From positions 930,001 through 994,000 of the forward strand of contig CAWJDP010000001.1 in the NCBI GenBank assembly GCA_963841715.1: a stretch of DNA of 64,000 nt, written 5' to 3'. The notes beneath the pieces were generated by a model. That model did not search any database. It had not been told where the DNA came from and was given only the letters and a program-made list of their open reading frames with translations. The translations under genes and the position numbers were made by a program. Shown piece after piece: positions 1-9,999 of the stretch; the first letter of the stretch is position 1; each line of letters starts with the position of its first letter. The DNA comes from DASPWW01 sp963841715. Lineage in GTDB: Bacteria > Actinomycetota > Thermoleophilia > Solirubrobacterales > 70-9.

Positions 1-483
1 GACCGGGAACGTCACCGGGCCGGCGCCGCCGACGTGCGACCTCGAGCCCCTCAAGGACTCGCCGAACAGCTTCACGCTGCCGGGTCCCGGCGCCCGCGCC
101 TCGAGCTCACCCGTGCCCTTGCGGCGGTCGAGCGTCGTGCTCACGATCTCGAGCTCGCGCACGGTCAGCGTCGTCGTCGCGGAGCTCGGCTCGTTGGCGC
201 CGTCGCCGCCGTACGATGCCGTGATCGCCGTGTCGGCCGCGTCGCCGCGAGCATAGGTCGTCGAGCACGACGACTCCGACGCCCCGGTCGGCGTCAACGC
301 GCACGCGCCGCCCGCTCCGAACGTCCCCCCGACGGCCGAGAACGTGACCGCGCCGCTCGGCGCGCTCCCGTTGACGGTCGCGACACAGGTCGTCGCCTGC
401 GCGAGCCCGACCGCGCTCGGCTGGCAGAACACCGAGCTCGACGTCAGCTGCGCCGCTCCGGCCGCGGGCGCGATGACGAGCAC
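1..483 (-). CDS. Exported protein with bacterial Ig-like repeat (partial, continues beyond the left edge)
   Basis: Read on the minus strand from GTG 483, this frame stays open to the window edge. It begins with a hydrophobic stretch (VLVIAPAAGAAQ), then beta-rich sequence ending in segments such as GAVTFSAVGGTFG and ITASYGGDG, typical of Big/Ig-like repeats in actinobacterial surface proteins. Upstream of GTG 483 the same frame is open for 29 more codons and reads like the front of a signal peptide (GSAFALATG) but contains no ATG, GTG or TTG. An ATG at about position 590 in a neighbouring frame could serve if another one-base sequencing error lies between. The start is therefore uncertain. 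The role is probably cell-surface; the ligand is unknown. Confidence 0.55.
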   Translation of the reverse strand, partial: MLVIAPAAGAAQLTSSSVFCQPSAVGLAQATTCVATVNGSAPSGAVTFSAVGGTFGAGGACALTPTGASESSCSTTYARGDAADTAITASYGGDGANEPSSATTTLTVRELEIVSTTLDRRKGTGELEARAPGPGSVKLFGESLRGSRSHVGGAGPVTFPV

Positions 484-533
484 CAGTCCAGTCGCCAGCG
501 CGAATGCCGAGCCCGTGCCGGACCGGGCGCCCG

Positions 534-1765
534 CTACGAGACCTCGGCCGGCTCCCCCGCCTCAAGCCCCGCCGCCTTTTGCAGCGCATCCGCCCTGTCG
601 GTGCGCTCCCAAGTGAAGTCCTCGTCGTCGCGGCCGAAGTGCCCGTACGCCGCCGTCTTCTTGAAGATCGGCCGGTGGAGGTCGAGGTCGCGGCGGATTG
701 CCGCCGGCCGGAGGTCGAACTCGTCGACGACAAGCCGCGTCAGCTCGGCGTCGGAGAGCTTCCCGGTGCCGAAGCTCTTGACCATCAGCGAGATCGGGTG
801 TGCGACGCCGATCGCGTACGCGACCTGGACCTCGCAGCGCTCCGCGAGGCCCGCCGCGACGACGTTCTTCGCGACCCAGCGCGCTGCGTACGCCGCCGAG
901 CGGTCGACCTTCGACGGGTCCTTGCCCGAGAACGCGCCGCCTCCGTGGCGGGCGGCGCCGCCGTAGGTGTCGACGATGATCTTGCGACCGGTGAGCCCGC
1001 AGTCGCCGACCGGCCCGCCGATGACGAAGCGCCCGGTGGGATTGATCAGCAGCGTGTCGGTGATCTGCTGCTCGTCGTACATCCCCTCGGGGAGCACCGC
1101 GCGGACGACCTGCTGGAGCAGGTCGGGCGGATCTGGGTCTCGCGGTCGGCGTCCTCGGAGTGCTGGGTGGAGATCAGCACGCGCTCGATCGAGACCGGCT
1201 TCTCGTCGCGGTAGCGAACCGTGACCTGGGTCTTGCCGTCGGGGCGCAGGTAGGGAAGCGTGCCGTCCTTGCGGACCTCGCTCAGGCGCCGGGCGAGACG
1301 GTGCGCGAGCGCAATCGGCAGCGGCATCAGCTCCGGCGTCTCGTTCGTCGCGTAGCCGAACATCATCCCCTGGTCGCCCGCGCCGGCGGCATCGACGCTG
1401 TCCTCGGACCCCTCCTCGCGCATCTCCTGGGCCTCATCCACGCCCTGGGCGATGTCCGGGGACTGCTGGTCCATGCGCTCGAGAACCTCGACCGTTTCGG
1501 CGCCGAACTTCGAATCGAAGCCGTCGTAGCCGATGTCGCGAATCGTGTCGCGGGCGATCTGGGTCAGGTCAAGCTCGGCGTCGGTGCGGATCTCCCCGGA
1601 GATCACGACGAGGTTCGTGTTCACGAGCGTCTCGCAGGCGACGCGCGCGTTTTCGGCCTGGCCGTGGGCCATCACGGCGTCGAGCACGGAGTCGGAGATC
1701 TTGTCCGCGACCTTGTCCGGGTGGCCCTCTGTGACGGACTCCGAAGTGAACAAGTACTCACTCAT
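534..1765 (-). pseudogene. metK: S-adenosylmethionine synthetase, broken by a one-base frameshift
   Basis: MetK makes S-adenosylmethionine from methionine and ATP in the cytosol. The N-terminal part starts at ATG 1765 with the family signature SESVTEGHPDKVAD and runs to about 1130 (VLISTQHSEDADRETQIR). The C-terminal part continues in another frame through LLQQVVRAVLPEGM, INPTGRFVIGGP and GRKIIVDTYGG to TAG 534. Adding one base near 1127, in a run of C residues, restores one frame of about 410 residues, normal for the family. MetK is essential, so I read this as a sequencing or assembly error rather than a true pseudogene. No SAM riboswitch is visible in the 89 bases upstream. The exported Ig-like gene follows 50 bases downstream on the same strand. 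Confidence 0.9.
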
Positions 1766-1854
1766 GACTGCGGCATGCTACAGACGCCTGAGCCCGAGAT
1801 GGCGGGGGAGGCGATCGCCGCGGGAGCGCTCGCCGAGGGTGCGGAGCCCGCTTG

Positions 1855-3794
1855 CTAACCGGTCCCCACCGCGAGGCGCGCCTGCGTGTCGATCGCGTCG
1901 GGGCCGCGCTCGACCGCGACGCCGAGCGAGCGGAGCTTGCGGATATCGGACGCGAACAGCGCGTAGCCGGGGTCCTCGGCGAGCCCCTGCTGCTCGGCGA
2001 GCTTGATCAGCCGTCCGAGGTTGAGGTAGAGAAGCGTCGAGACCGCAGAGGGGAACCCGTTCGTCGCATCCTGAAAAAGGGTCGAATCGTCCAGGTGTGT
2101 GGAGCCCTTGGCGACCTGGCCGACGCCCGCCGGGTCGGTGCTGATCACGAGCTTGCCGTCGACGAGCCCGTAGGTGAGGTCGACGTTCGGCGACAGCTTC
2201 AGACTGTGCGCGTCGACGCCGTCGATGCGCTCGTTGCTGAAGACGCGCTTGTTGCCGCCGGCGGGCCGGCTCAGCGCCTTCGAAACCGGGTCCTCGAGCC
2301 GGCCGAGCACGTCGGACGCGTGCTTTTCGTCGACCTCGTCGGCGACGAAGCTCGCGTACGGTGGGGCGATCGGCTCGAGGACGCCGGGCGGGGACTGTCC
2401 CCCGGCCGCGCCAGTCGGCGGTGCGGGCGTGGTGGGCGTGGTCGGGACCTGCTGCTGCGCGCCCCCATCTCCCTTGCCGTTGCTTCCCTTGCCCTTCTTG
2501 CCCCCGTTGCCCGTGCCCTTCCCGTTCCCCTTGTGCTTCGGCTTCGACTGCGGGACAGGCTCGAGCGCCACCGAGGCCTCGGAGCCGAGCAGTGGAAGCA
2601 CCTGCCGCTCGAGGTTCACCTTGCCGAGCCTTCGCAGCTCGGCGCTCAGGCTCTTGAACCCGGCGACGAGCGCGGGGACGCGGGCCTTCGCCTGCAGGAG
2701 CAGGCTGCGGATCGTCACCTCGGGGTCGCCGGCGCCGAGGTACGCGTACGCGTTCGCGCTCGCCGAGGACGTCAGATCGGGCTCGAACGGCGGAAAGGCG
2801 CCGAAGAAGCCGGGAGACTTCTTCGCGCGCGCCGGGTCGAGCACGCTGTGGACGTCAATCTCGGCCGCGTCCGAGCTCGCGACAAGCGCCGCCCCGGCAC
2901 CCTCGGTGGCGCGGTAGTTGACAAACGACTCAAACGAGGCGAACTGGCCCTGGGCGAGCAGGGCGCGGGCCCCGGTGCGCGAGACGTAGACCTCAGCGAT
3001 GTGCTGGTCGGGGAGCGCATCGCGAACCTCCTCGGCGGTGCTCGAGTCCGCGAGCGAGGAGCCCTTGCCCTGGTCGGTGGCGATCACGCTCGTGACCGAG
3101 TTCTTCGTCCCGAGTACGAGGAAGCCGCCGACGAGCGCGGCCGCGGCGCCGTTCCCAGTCCGCACGTCGACCCCGTCCACGGTCGCGTTGTTCGGCTTGC
3201 GACCGACGATCCGCTCGGAGAACTTCAGCGCCTGGCCCTCATCGCCCGCCTCGAGCAGGATCGCCTCATGGCTTTGCCTGCCATGGCCGGGGATGATCGC
3301 GAGCGCCCCCTCCCCCCCAGCCACGGGGCCACGTCGTGCGCGTAGTCAACGCGCTGCCCGCCCGGGGACGGAAGCCTGAGGATCGCCTGCTGGGCGAGCT
3401 GCGGGATCCGGTTCGCGAAATCCGAGGCCTGCTTGTACTGCTCGGTGCCGGGATCGACGTTGACGTGCACATAGGCGAGCGAGCTCTCGGGGACGATCCC
3501 AATCGCCTCGTCGGCGGGGGCGCAGGACTCGCCGCCGGGCACCTGGCAGGGAAGGTGCGGCACAAGCGCGAACGCGATCACCCCAACGGCTACGACCGCC
3601 GCAACGCCGATCGCGAACCGGCGCCGTGCCTGCGGAGGGATCCGGTCCCAGCGGTCGCGGACTCGCCATCCGGCGCGCACGGGCGCGCGCCGAGTGGCGT
3701 AGCCCACGTCCTCGAAGAAGTAACGGATCCGCCTTCCCCGACGGCGAACCTCGTAGCTCGCGTTCCCCAGCGAGCGCCTCGGAAGCCTTGGCAT
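1855..3794 (-). pseudogene. DUF3352-type membrane-anchored protein, broken by a one-base frameshift
   Basis: The first segment starts at ATG 3794, eight bases after the der stop. It has a basic N-terminus, one membrane segment (RRFAIGVAAVVAVGVIAFAL, roughly residues 50-70) and the beginning of a DUF3352 domain (PESSLAYVHVNVDPG). The frame is lost near 3312-3318, in a seven-C run followed by a five-C run. One added base joins PWLGG to EGALAIIPGHG and restores about 646 residues to TAG 1855. A lysine/glycine then threonine/proline-rich linker sits near the middle (KHKGNGKGTGNGGKKGKG). Known: DUF3352 is common in actinobacteria and has no defined function. Inferred: the bulk is extracytoplasmic. 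The break is most likely a homopolymer error. Confidence 0.75.
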
Positions 3795-3801
3795 CACCCG
3801 G

Positions 3802-5223
3802 TTATAGCCGATGGTCGTCGAGCGCCTCGCGCCTTCCACGCCGCCCCCGGCGGCCGCCCCGGCGCGAGTGCGGGACGTAGTCGATGATCAGCGGGACCCC
3901 CTGAAGGCCGTATGCGTCGCGCAGACGGTTCTCGAGATGGAAGGCCCAGTCCCGCGAGATCAGGCCGCGATCGTTGACCTGGATCGCGAACCGCGGCGGC
4001 CTGCGCCCGACCTGCGCCGCGTAGTAGAGGCGGAGACGCCGGCCTTGCTTCGACGGCGGCGGGTGCTCGGCGACGAGGTCGGCAATGAACCGGTTCAGCG
4101 CCGGGGTCGGGATCCGGTCGGCGCGGCGGTCGGCGAGCGCGACCGCCGTCCGCAACAGGTCCTCGATCCCGCGCCCGGTCTTCGCCGAGCAGACGAGCAG
4201 CGGCGGGCGCTGGCGCAACCGGCTCGCGAGCCGGGCGCGGGCGTCCTCGAGGTCGGTTTCGGAAACGTCCCACTTGTTGAGCGCGACGACGGTCGCGCAG
4301 CCCGTCTTCATCGCCAGCTCGCTCGCCCGCAGATCGTCCCCGGTCACGCCCTCGGCGGCGTCGCAGACGAGGATCGCGACGTCGGCCCGCCCGGCGGCGC
4401 GCTCGCTGCGAAGCTGGGCGTAGTAGTCGACGCTTCCCGCGACCTTCGTCCGCCGCCGCAGGCCTGCGGTGTCGATCAGGACCAGCGGGCGCCCGTCGAA
4501 GTCGAGCCGGGTGTCGATCGCGTCGCGGGTTGTCCCGGCGCGCTCGGAGACGATCACGCGCTCCGAGCCGAGAAAGCGGTTGACGAGCGAGGATTTGCCG
4601 ACGTTCGGCCTCCCGATCACCGCGACGGAAACACCCGCCGCCTCCTCTGCTCCCGCTCGCTCACCCTCATACGACCGCTCACCCGGCTCGCTCGTTCCCG
4701 CGTTAGGGGGCGGCGGGTGGCCAACGAGCTCAGCGAGCCGGTCGAGGAGATCGCCGATGCCGTGACCATGGGCCGCGGAGACGGGAAACGGATCCCCGAG
4801 ACCGAGCGCGTAGAACTCCGCCGCGGCGGAGGCGTCGGCGCTCGGGTTGTCGATCTTGTTGACGACAACGACCACCTCAGTCTCCGAGCGGCGCAGGGGC
4901 TCGGCGAGCTCGGCGTCGCCCGCGCGCAGCCCGGCGCGCCCGTCGACGACGAAGACGATCACGTCGGCCTCCCCGATCGCCTCCCGCGCCTGCGCCTGAA
5001 CCGCGGCCGAGAGCGAGTCGCCGGCGGCGAGGTCGACCCCGCCGGTGTCGACGAGGTCGAAGCGGACCCGGTTCCACTCGCACTCGAGCTCCTTGCGGTC
5101 GCGCGTCACGCCGGCCTCGGGATGCACGACCGCTTCGCGCCCGCCGGCGAGCCTGTTGACGAGCGTGCTCTTGCCGACGTTCGGGAACCCGACGACGGCG
5201 ACCTTGGGCAGACCCGCGCTCAC
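3802..5223 (-). CDS. der: Ribosome biogenesis GTPase Der (EngA)
   Basis: A 473-residue protein with two tandem GTPase domains and a C-terminal KH-like domain, the standard Der layout. The first P-loop is GFPNVGKST (about residue 12) with DTGG and NKID; the second is GRPNVGKSS (about residue 205) with DTAG and NKWD. The C-terminus (RFAIQVNDRGLI and the following region) is the KH-like part. Der acts in 50S subunit assembly. The start is GTG 5223, overlapping the cmk stop as GTGA, so the two genes are translationally coupled. The cmk-der pairing is widespread in bacteria and here follows the aro operon. Confidence 0.96.
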   Translation of the reverse strand: MSAGLPKVAVVGFPNVGKSTLVNRLAGGREAVVHPEAGVTRDRKELECEWNRVRFDLVDTGGVDLAAGDSLSAAVQAQAREAIGEADVIVFVVDGRAGLRAGDAELAEPLRRSETEVVVVVNKIDNPSADASAAAEFYALGLGDPFPVSAAHGHGIGDLLDRLAELVGHPPPPNAGTSEPGERSYEGERAGAEEAAGVSVAVIGRPNVGKSSLVNRFLGSERVIVSERAGTTRDAIDTRLDFDGRPLVLIDTAGLRRRTKVAGSVDYYAQLRSERAAGRADVAILVCDAAEGVTGDDLRASELAMKTGCATVVALNKWDVSETDLEDARARLASRLRQRPPLLVCSAKTGRGIEDLLRTAVALADRRADRIPTPALNRFIADLVAEHPPPSKQGRRLRLYYAAQVGRRPPRFAIQVNDRGLISRDWAFHLENRLRDAYGLQGVPLIIDYVPHSRRGGRRGRRGRREALDDHRL

Positions 5224-5858
5224 GCCAGGCCGCGCTCCCGCGCCAGGGCGACGACGCGCTCCACCGCCTCGTCGACTGCAAGACCCGTGGTGTCGATCTC
5301 GACCGCGTCGTCGGCCGCGCGCAGGGGCGAGTGCCGGCGCCCGCTGTCGCGCTCGTCGCGCTCGCGCTGCGCCTCGACGACCTCGGCCACCGGCTCACCG
5401 CTCTCGGCGGCGCGGCGGCGGGCGCGCTCCTGGCGGCTCGCGGTCAGGAACACCTTCAGCGGGGCGTCGGGACTGACCATCGTCCCGATGTCGCGGCCCT
5501 CGGCGACGTAGTCGGCCGTGGCGATCAGCGCCCGCTGGCGCTCGACGAGCGCCCGCCGCACCTCGGGGTGCGCGGCGACCTGCGACGCCGCCGCCGAGAC
5601 CTCGGGCGTGCGGATCTGCGAGCCGACGTCCTCCCCGTCGAGCTCGACGGCCCCGGAGTCGAAGCCGATCTCGAGCCGCCGCGCCAGCGCTCCGACCTCG
5701 GAGCCGCTCTCGAACTCGAGCCCCGAGCGCAGCGCCGCGAGCCCGACACAGCGGTACATCGCGCCCGAGTCGAGGTACGTGAATCCGAGTGCCTTCGCGA
5801 CTCCCTTGGCGACGGTTGACTTCCCGGCCCCGGCGGGGCCGTCGATCGCGATCACCAT
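5220..5858 (-). CDS. cmk: Cytidylate kinase
   Basis: The 212-residue protein starts at ATG 5858 with the nucleotide-binding motif VIAIDGPAGAGKST. It carries YLDSGAMYR and AEGRDIGTMV, both diagnostic of cytidylate kinase, which phosphorylates CMP and dCMP. An in-frame extension upstream to 5933 is unlikely because it would run across the divergent cupin gene. The stop overlaps the der start (GTGA). No unusual features were seen. Confidence 0.95.
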   Translation of the reverse strand: MVIAIDGPAGAGKSTVAKGVAKALGFTYLDSGAMYRCVGLAALRSGLEFESGSEVGALARRLEIGFDSGAVELDGEDVGSQIRTPEVSAAASQVAAHPEVRRALVERQRALIATADYVAEGRDIGTMVSPDAPLKVFLTASRQERARRRAAESGEPVAEVVEAQRERDERDSGRRHSPLRAADDAVEIDTTGLAVDEAVERVVALARERGLA

Positions 5859-5883
5859 CGGCAGCAGGGTAGAGTGCGGCCCG

Positions 5884-6210
5884 ATGCGGAGTTGGGATCT
5901 GGGGAGCATCGACGTGCCACCGCGCGAGCCCACGGTGCTCGTCTCAACCGACGAGGGCCGCGCGATCGCGATCCAGCTTCCGAGCGGCGAGGCCCTCGAC
6001 GAGCACCAGGTCCACGAGCGCGCTTGGCTGCTCGTGATCGCCGGCAGGGTCGAGGTCGTGGAGGACGGGAAGACGACCGCGGGCGAACCCGGCTTCCTCG
6101 CCGCGTTCGATCCCGCGGAGCGCCATGAGGTGCGGGCGACCGAGGACGCCCGCCTGCTGCTGCTGCTCTCGCCGTGGCCCGGCGAAGGGCACCCCAGCCA
6201 GCGCGACTAG
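5884..6210 (+). CDS. Small cupin-domain protein
   Basis: A 108-residue protein starting at ATG 5884, only 25 bases from the divergent cmk start. The sequence resembles a single cupin barrel: SGEALDEHQVHERAWLLVIAG, then GRVEVVEDGKTTAGEPGFLAAFDPAERHEVRATEDARLLLLLSP in strand-turn-strand pattern, with histidines H-x2-H plus a later ERHEV in the positions expected for metal binding. The substrate is unknown. It converges on aroA with a one-base gap. Such proteins are often sensor-like or isomerase-like; neither can be shown here. Confidence 0.7.
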   Translation: MRSWDLGSIDVPPREPTVLVSTDEGRAIAIQLPSGEALDEHQVHERAWLLVIAGRVEVVEDGKTTAGEPGFLAAFDPAERHEVRATEDARLLLLLSPWPGEGHPSQRD

Positions 6211-6211
6211 C

Positions 6212-7552
6212 TCAGCCGGGTAGCAGCGTCGCGAGGTCGGTCTCGAAGCGCGGGTAGCTGACCGCGGCCGACTCCATCCCGACGACCTCGACGCCATCGC
6301 GGGAGGCGAGGCCGGCGACCGCGCCGAGCATCGCCAGGCGGTGGTCGCGCCGCGCGTCGAGCCGCCCGCCGCGGAGCCCGTCGCCGCCCCTGACCGCGAA
6401 CCCGTCCTCGCGCGCCTCCGCCTCGCCGCCGATCGCGTTCAGGCCGTCGACCAGGGCCTCGATCCGGTCCGACTCCTTGTGGCGAAGCTCCCCGGCTCCG
6501 GTGACGACGGTCTCGCCGTCGGCAAAGCATCCGAGCAGACCGACGAGCGGCAGCTCGTCGATCGCGATCGGCACCTCAGCCCCGCCGACCCGCGTCGACG
6601 TGAGCGGCCCGCTGCGCGCGATCACGGTGCCGCGCGGCTCGCCGCCGTCGAACCCCTCGTCGGTGATCTCCACCGACGCCCCCATCCGGTGCAGGATCCC
6701 GAGCAGCCCGATCCGGGTCGGGTTCAGGCCCACCCCTTCGAGGCGCACCTGGCTGCCGGGAACGAGCGCCGCGGCGACGACGTGAAAGGCGGCGGATGAG
6801 AAGTCGCCCGGGATCGAGACGTGGTCGAGCTCGAGACGCTCGGCGGGCCGCACCGAGATCCGGCGTCCCAGCCCACCCGGCGGCCTCGCCCGCTCGGAGA
6901 CCTCGACCTCCGCGCCCGCGGCGCGCAGCATCCGCTCGGTGTGGTCGCGGGAGGACGCGGGCTCGAGGACCGCCGTCGGACCGCCGGCGAGCAGGCCCGC
7001 GAGCAGCACGCACGACTTCACCTGCGCGCTCGCGACCGGCGGCTCGTAGTCGATCCCGTCGAGCTCGGCGCCGGTGACGCTGAGCGGCGGGAGGCGGTCG
7101 TCGCGGCAGCTCACCTCGGCGCCCATCAGGCGCAGCGGCTCGGTGACGCGGTCGACGGGGCGCCTGCGGATCGAATCGTCGCCGTCGAGCGTCCAGCGGC
7201 CCGAGCCCTGGCCCGCGAGCCACCCCGGCAGCATCCGCAGCAGCGTGCCGGCGTTGCCGACGTCGATCAGCGCGCCTGCGCCACGAGAGCGCTCGCCGGG
7301 ACCGCGCAGGCCGATCCCCGCGATCGTCACCTCAGGCGGCCCGCCGGGGGCGCTGCGCGGCTCGTCGGCTCCGGCGCCGAGCGCCCTCACCGCGGCGAGG
7401 GTGGCGAGGGTGTCGTCGGAGCGCAGGAAACCCTCGACGCGCGTCTCACCCTCCGCCATCGCTCCGATCAGCGCCGCGCGGTGCGAGATCGACTTGTCGG
7501 CGGGCGGCCGCAGCCTGCCGCGCAGCGGCCCCGACGGCTCGAACCGGGTCAC
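6212..7552 (-). CDS. aroA: 3-phosphoshikimate 1-carboxyvinyltransferase (EPSP synthase)
   Basis: This is the sixth shikimate-pathway enzyme, joining phosphoenolpyruvate to shikimate 3-phosphate. It shows the N-terminal PPADKSISHRAAL signature, LLRMLPGWLAGQG near residue 90, and the C-terminal RHKESDRIEAL motif. GTG 7552 gives 446 residues. TTG 7564 is a possible alternative because a GAGGAG lies ten bases before it. It is third in the minus-strand order aroF-tyrA-aroA, beginning 20 bases after the tyrA stop, and is probably controlled by the leader upstream of aroF. Confidence 0.95.
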   Translation of the reverse strand: MTRFEPSGPLRGRLRPPADKSISHRAALIGAMAEGETRVEGFLRSDDTLATLAAVRALGAGADEPRSAPGGPPEVTIAGIGLRGPGERSRGAGALIDVGNAGTLLRMLPGWLAGQGSGRWTLDGDDSIRRRPVDRVTEPLRLMGAEVSCRDDRLPPLSVTGAELDGIDYEPPVASAQVKSCVLLAGLLAGGPTAVLEPASSRDHTERMLRAAGAEVEVSERARPPGGLGRRISVRPAERLELDHVSIPGDFSSAAFHVVAAALVPGSQVRLEGVGLNPTRIGLLGILHRMGASVEITDEGFDGGEPRGTVIARSGPLTSTRVGGAEVPIAIDELPLVGLLGCFADGETVVTGAGELRHKESDRIEALVDGLNAIGGEAEAREDGFAVRGGDGLRGGRLDARRDHRLAMLGAVAGLASRDGVEVVGMESAAVSYPRFETDLATLLPG

Positions 7553-7571
7553 GGTCCCCGTCAAATGCCGA

Positions 7572-8672
7572 TCACTCCTCGCTGGGGACGATCGCGACCG
7601 AGTGCCCGAGATCGCGCACGATCTCGCTCGCGCGCTCGGCCTCCCGCTCGCCCGCGATCCACAGCGACACGGCACCCGAGCTCATGTCGGCGGCCGGGTA
7701 CAGCGCCATGTCCTCGATGTTGACGCCTGCGCGCCCGAGCGCAAGCGCGACCTCGGCGACGATCCCGGGCTTGTTCGGGACCGCGACCCGCAGCTCGCGG
7801 ACCGGGCCGCCGACGAGCTCGCCCTCGAGCAGCCGCCGGCGGCTGTCGAGCGCGGTGCGGTGCCAGGCGGCGACCATCTCGGGATCGCCCGAGCGCAGCA
7901 GCTCGGCGGCGGCCTCGAGCCGCTCGACCACGGCGTCGACCGCGCTCGCGACGGCTTCGCGATTGCTCGCGAAGATGTCGGCCCAGATCGCCGGGTTCGA
8001 GCCCGCGACGCGTGTCGTGTCACGAAAGCTCGGCCCAACCTCGGGCATCCCCTCGGACTCCTCGGCTAGCGCCGCCGCCCCCTGGGCCGCGAGCACGTTC
8101 GCGAGCACGTGCGGGAGGTGGCTGACCGTCGCCATCACGCGGTCGTGGGTGTCGGGGTCAATCGCCTGCGGGCGGGCTCCCATGTCGGCGATCGCGCGCT
8201 GGAGGCGGTCGTACATGATCCCGCTCGAGCGCTCGCTCGGCACCAGGTACCAGCGCACCCCCTCGAAGAGGTCGGCGCGCGCGTTCTCGACCCCGGACGT
8301 CTCCGCGCCCGCGAGCGGATGCCCACCGATGAACCGCTCCGCCGCCTCGCCCAGTGACTGCGGCAGCCCCGCGATCAGCTCGCGCTTCGTCGATCCGACG
8401 TCGGTGACGGCCGTGTCGTCCCCGCTCTCGTCGAGCGCCTCGGCGACGAGCCGCGGCAGCGCCCCGACCGGGGCGGCGCAGAACACGACCTCGGCGCCGG
8501 AGACCGCCTCGGCGACCGAGCCGCATGCTCGATCGACCGCGCCGAGGTCGGCCGCGCGGCCGAGCGTCGCCGGATCGCGGTCGTAGCCCGCGACCTCGGC
8601 CTTGAGCCGCCGCCTCGCCGCGAGCCCGATCGAGCCGCCGATCAGGCCGACGCCGAGGACGGCGACCCTCAT
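7572..8672 (-). CDS. tyrA: Prephenate dehydrogenase with C-terminal ACT domain
   Basis: A 366-residue protein starting at ATG 8672, two bases after the aroF stop. The N-terminal Rossmann fold shows VLGVGLIGGSIGLAARR. GSTKRELI and FIGGHPLAGAETSGVENA are typical of prephenate dehydrogenases. The last 75 or so residues form an ACT domain (ELRVAVPNKPGIVAEVALALGRAG), which in this family usually gives tyrosine feedback. It commits prephenate to tyrosine. The operon order aroF-tyrA-aroA, with the leader rich in Tyr, Phe and Trp codons, fits regulation by aromatic amino acids. Confidence 0.94.
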   Translation of the reverse strand: MRVAVLGVGLIGGSIGLAARRRLKAEVAGYDRDPATLGRAADLGAVDRACGSVAEAVSGAEVVFCAAPVGALPRLVAEALDESGDDTAVTDVGSTKRELIAGLPQSLGEAAERFIGGHPLAGAETSGVENARADLFEGVRWYLVPSERSSGIMYDRLQRAIADMGARPQAIDPDTHDRVMATVSHLPHVLANVLAAQGAAALAEESEGMPEVGPSFRDTTRVAGSNPAIWADIFASNREAVASAVDAVVERLEAAAELLRSGDPEMVAAWHRTALDSRRRLLEGELVGGPVRELRVAVPNKPGIVAEVALALGRAGVNIEDMALYPAADMSSGAVSLWIAGEREAERASEIVRDLGHSVAIVPSEE

Positions 8673-8674
8673 TT

Positions 8675-9700
<1,026 letters not shown>

Positions 9701-9762
9701 CGGATTACTGCCTTTCGAAGAACCCTTGTGAAGTCCTTTTCGCGATCTACTCGGTCCGGAAC

Positions 9763-9840
9763 GGCCTAACGCGTAGGCCTTCTATCGGCGCCCGGCTGTG
9801 CTGTTCAGGTTCCTACGAGTGAGGCCGCCGGCCGGACGCC
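9763..9840 (-). promoter_or_regulatory. Putative attenuator stem-loops between leader peptide and aroF
   Basis: Seen: directly after the leader stop, GGCGTCCGGC (9840 down to 9831) can pair with GCCGGGCGCC (9796 down to 9787) over ten base pairs with one G-U. A second hairpin, GGCCTA-N5-TAGGCC, lies at 9763-9779. CCUAC at the tyrosine codons can also pair with GUAGG inside the first loop, offering a competing structure. No clear U-run follows either hairpin, so if this is attenuation it may be Rho-assisted or act on translation. Nothing else was seen in 9701-9762 apart from a short AAAGG before aroF. Confidence 0.5.
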
Positions 9841-9926
9841 TAGGTAAATCGCCAGAAGTAGTAGTAGGCACGCCAAGTGGCGCCGGGGGCGGCGCTTTCA
9901 TCGGTCGACGTGCGACGGCGACTCAT
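9840..9926 (-). CDS. Aromatic amino acid leader peptide of the aroF-tyrA-aroA operon
   Basis: A 28-codon open frame from ATG 9926 to TAG 9840. It begins M-S-R-R-R, contains Thr-Trp-Arg, and ends Ala-Tyr-Tyr-Tyr-Phe-Trp-Arg-Phe-Thr-stop. Seven of its last thirteen residues are aromatic, which is very unlikely by chance. It lies 139 bases ahead of aroF on the same strand and is followed by stable stem-loops. Ribosome stalling at the Tyr/Phe/Trp codons when charged tRNA is scarce would be the classical mechanism. No Shine-Dalgarno sequence precedes it and the predicted promoter ends about eight bases before the ATG, so the transcript is probably leaderless. The mechanism is inferred; the peptide is read directly. 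Confidence 0.8.
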   Translation of the reverse strand: MSRRRTSTDESAAPGATWRAYYYFWRFT

Positions 9927-9934
9927 CGCGAAGA

Positions 9935-9963
9935 ATTGTGGCACGGATGACGGCGGCTGGCAA
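9935..9963 (-). promoter_or_regulatory. Predicted promoter of the aro operon
   Basis: On the minus strand TTGCCA (9963-9958) is separated by exactly 17 bases from CACAAT (9940-9935). The leader ATG is eight bases beyond the -10 box, which places transcription start at or next to the A of the ATG. This would make a leaderless mRNA, common in actinobacteria. Confidence 0.55.
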
Positions 9964-9999
9964 ACCCGCACCTTGCGAGGCCCCACGGACCGGGCACCG

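Noticed and set aside
1766..1854. SAM riboswitch upstream of metK
   Set aside because: The 89-base region shows no recognisable riboswitch core and is too short.
1852..3345. Long plus-strand open frame opposite the DUF3352 gene
   Set aside because: High-GC antisense shadow; composition is Arg/Leu/Gly repeats without domains, while the minus strand encodes a recognisable family.
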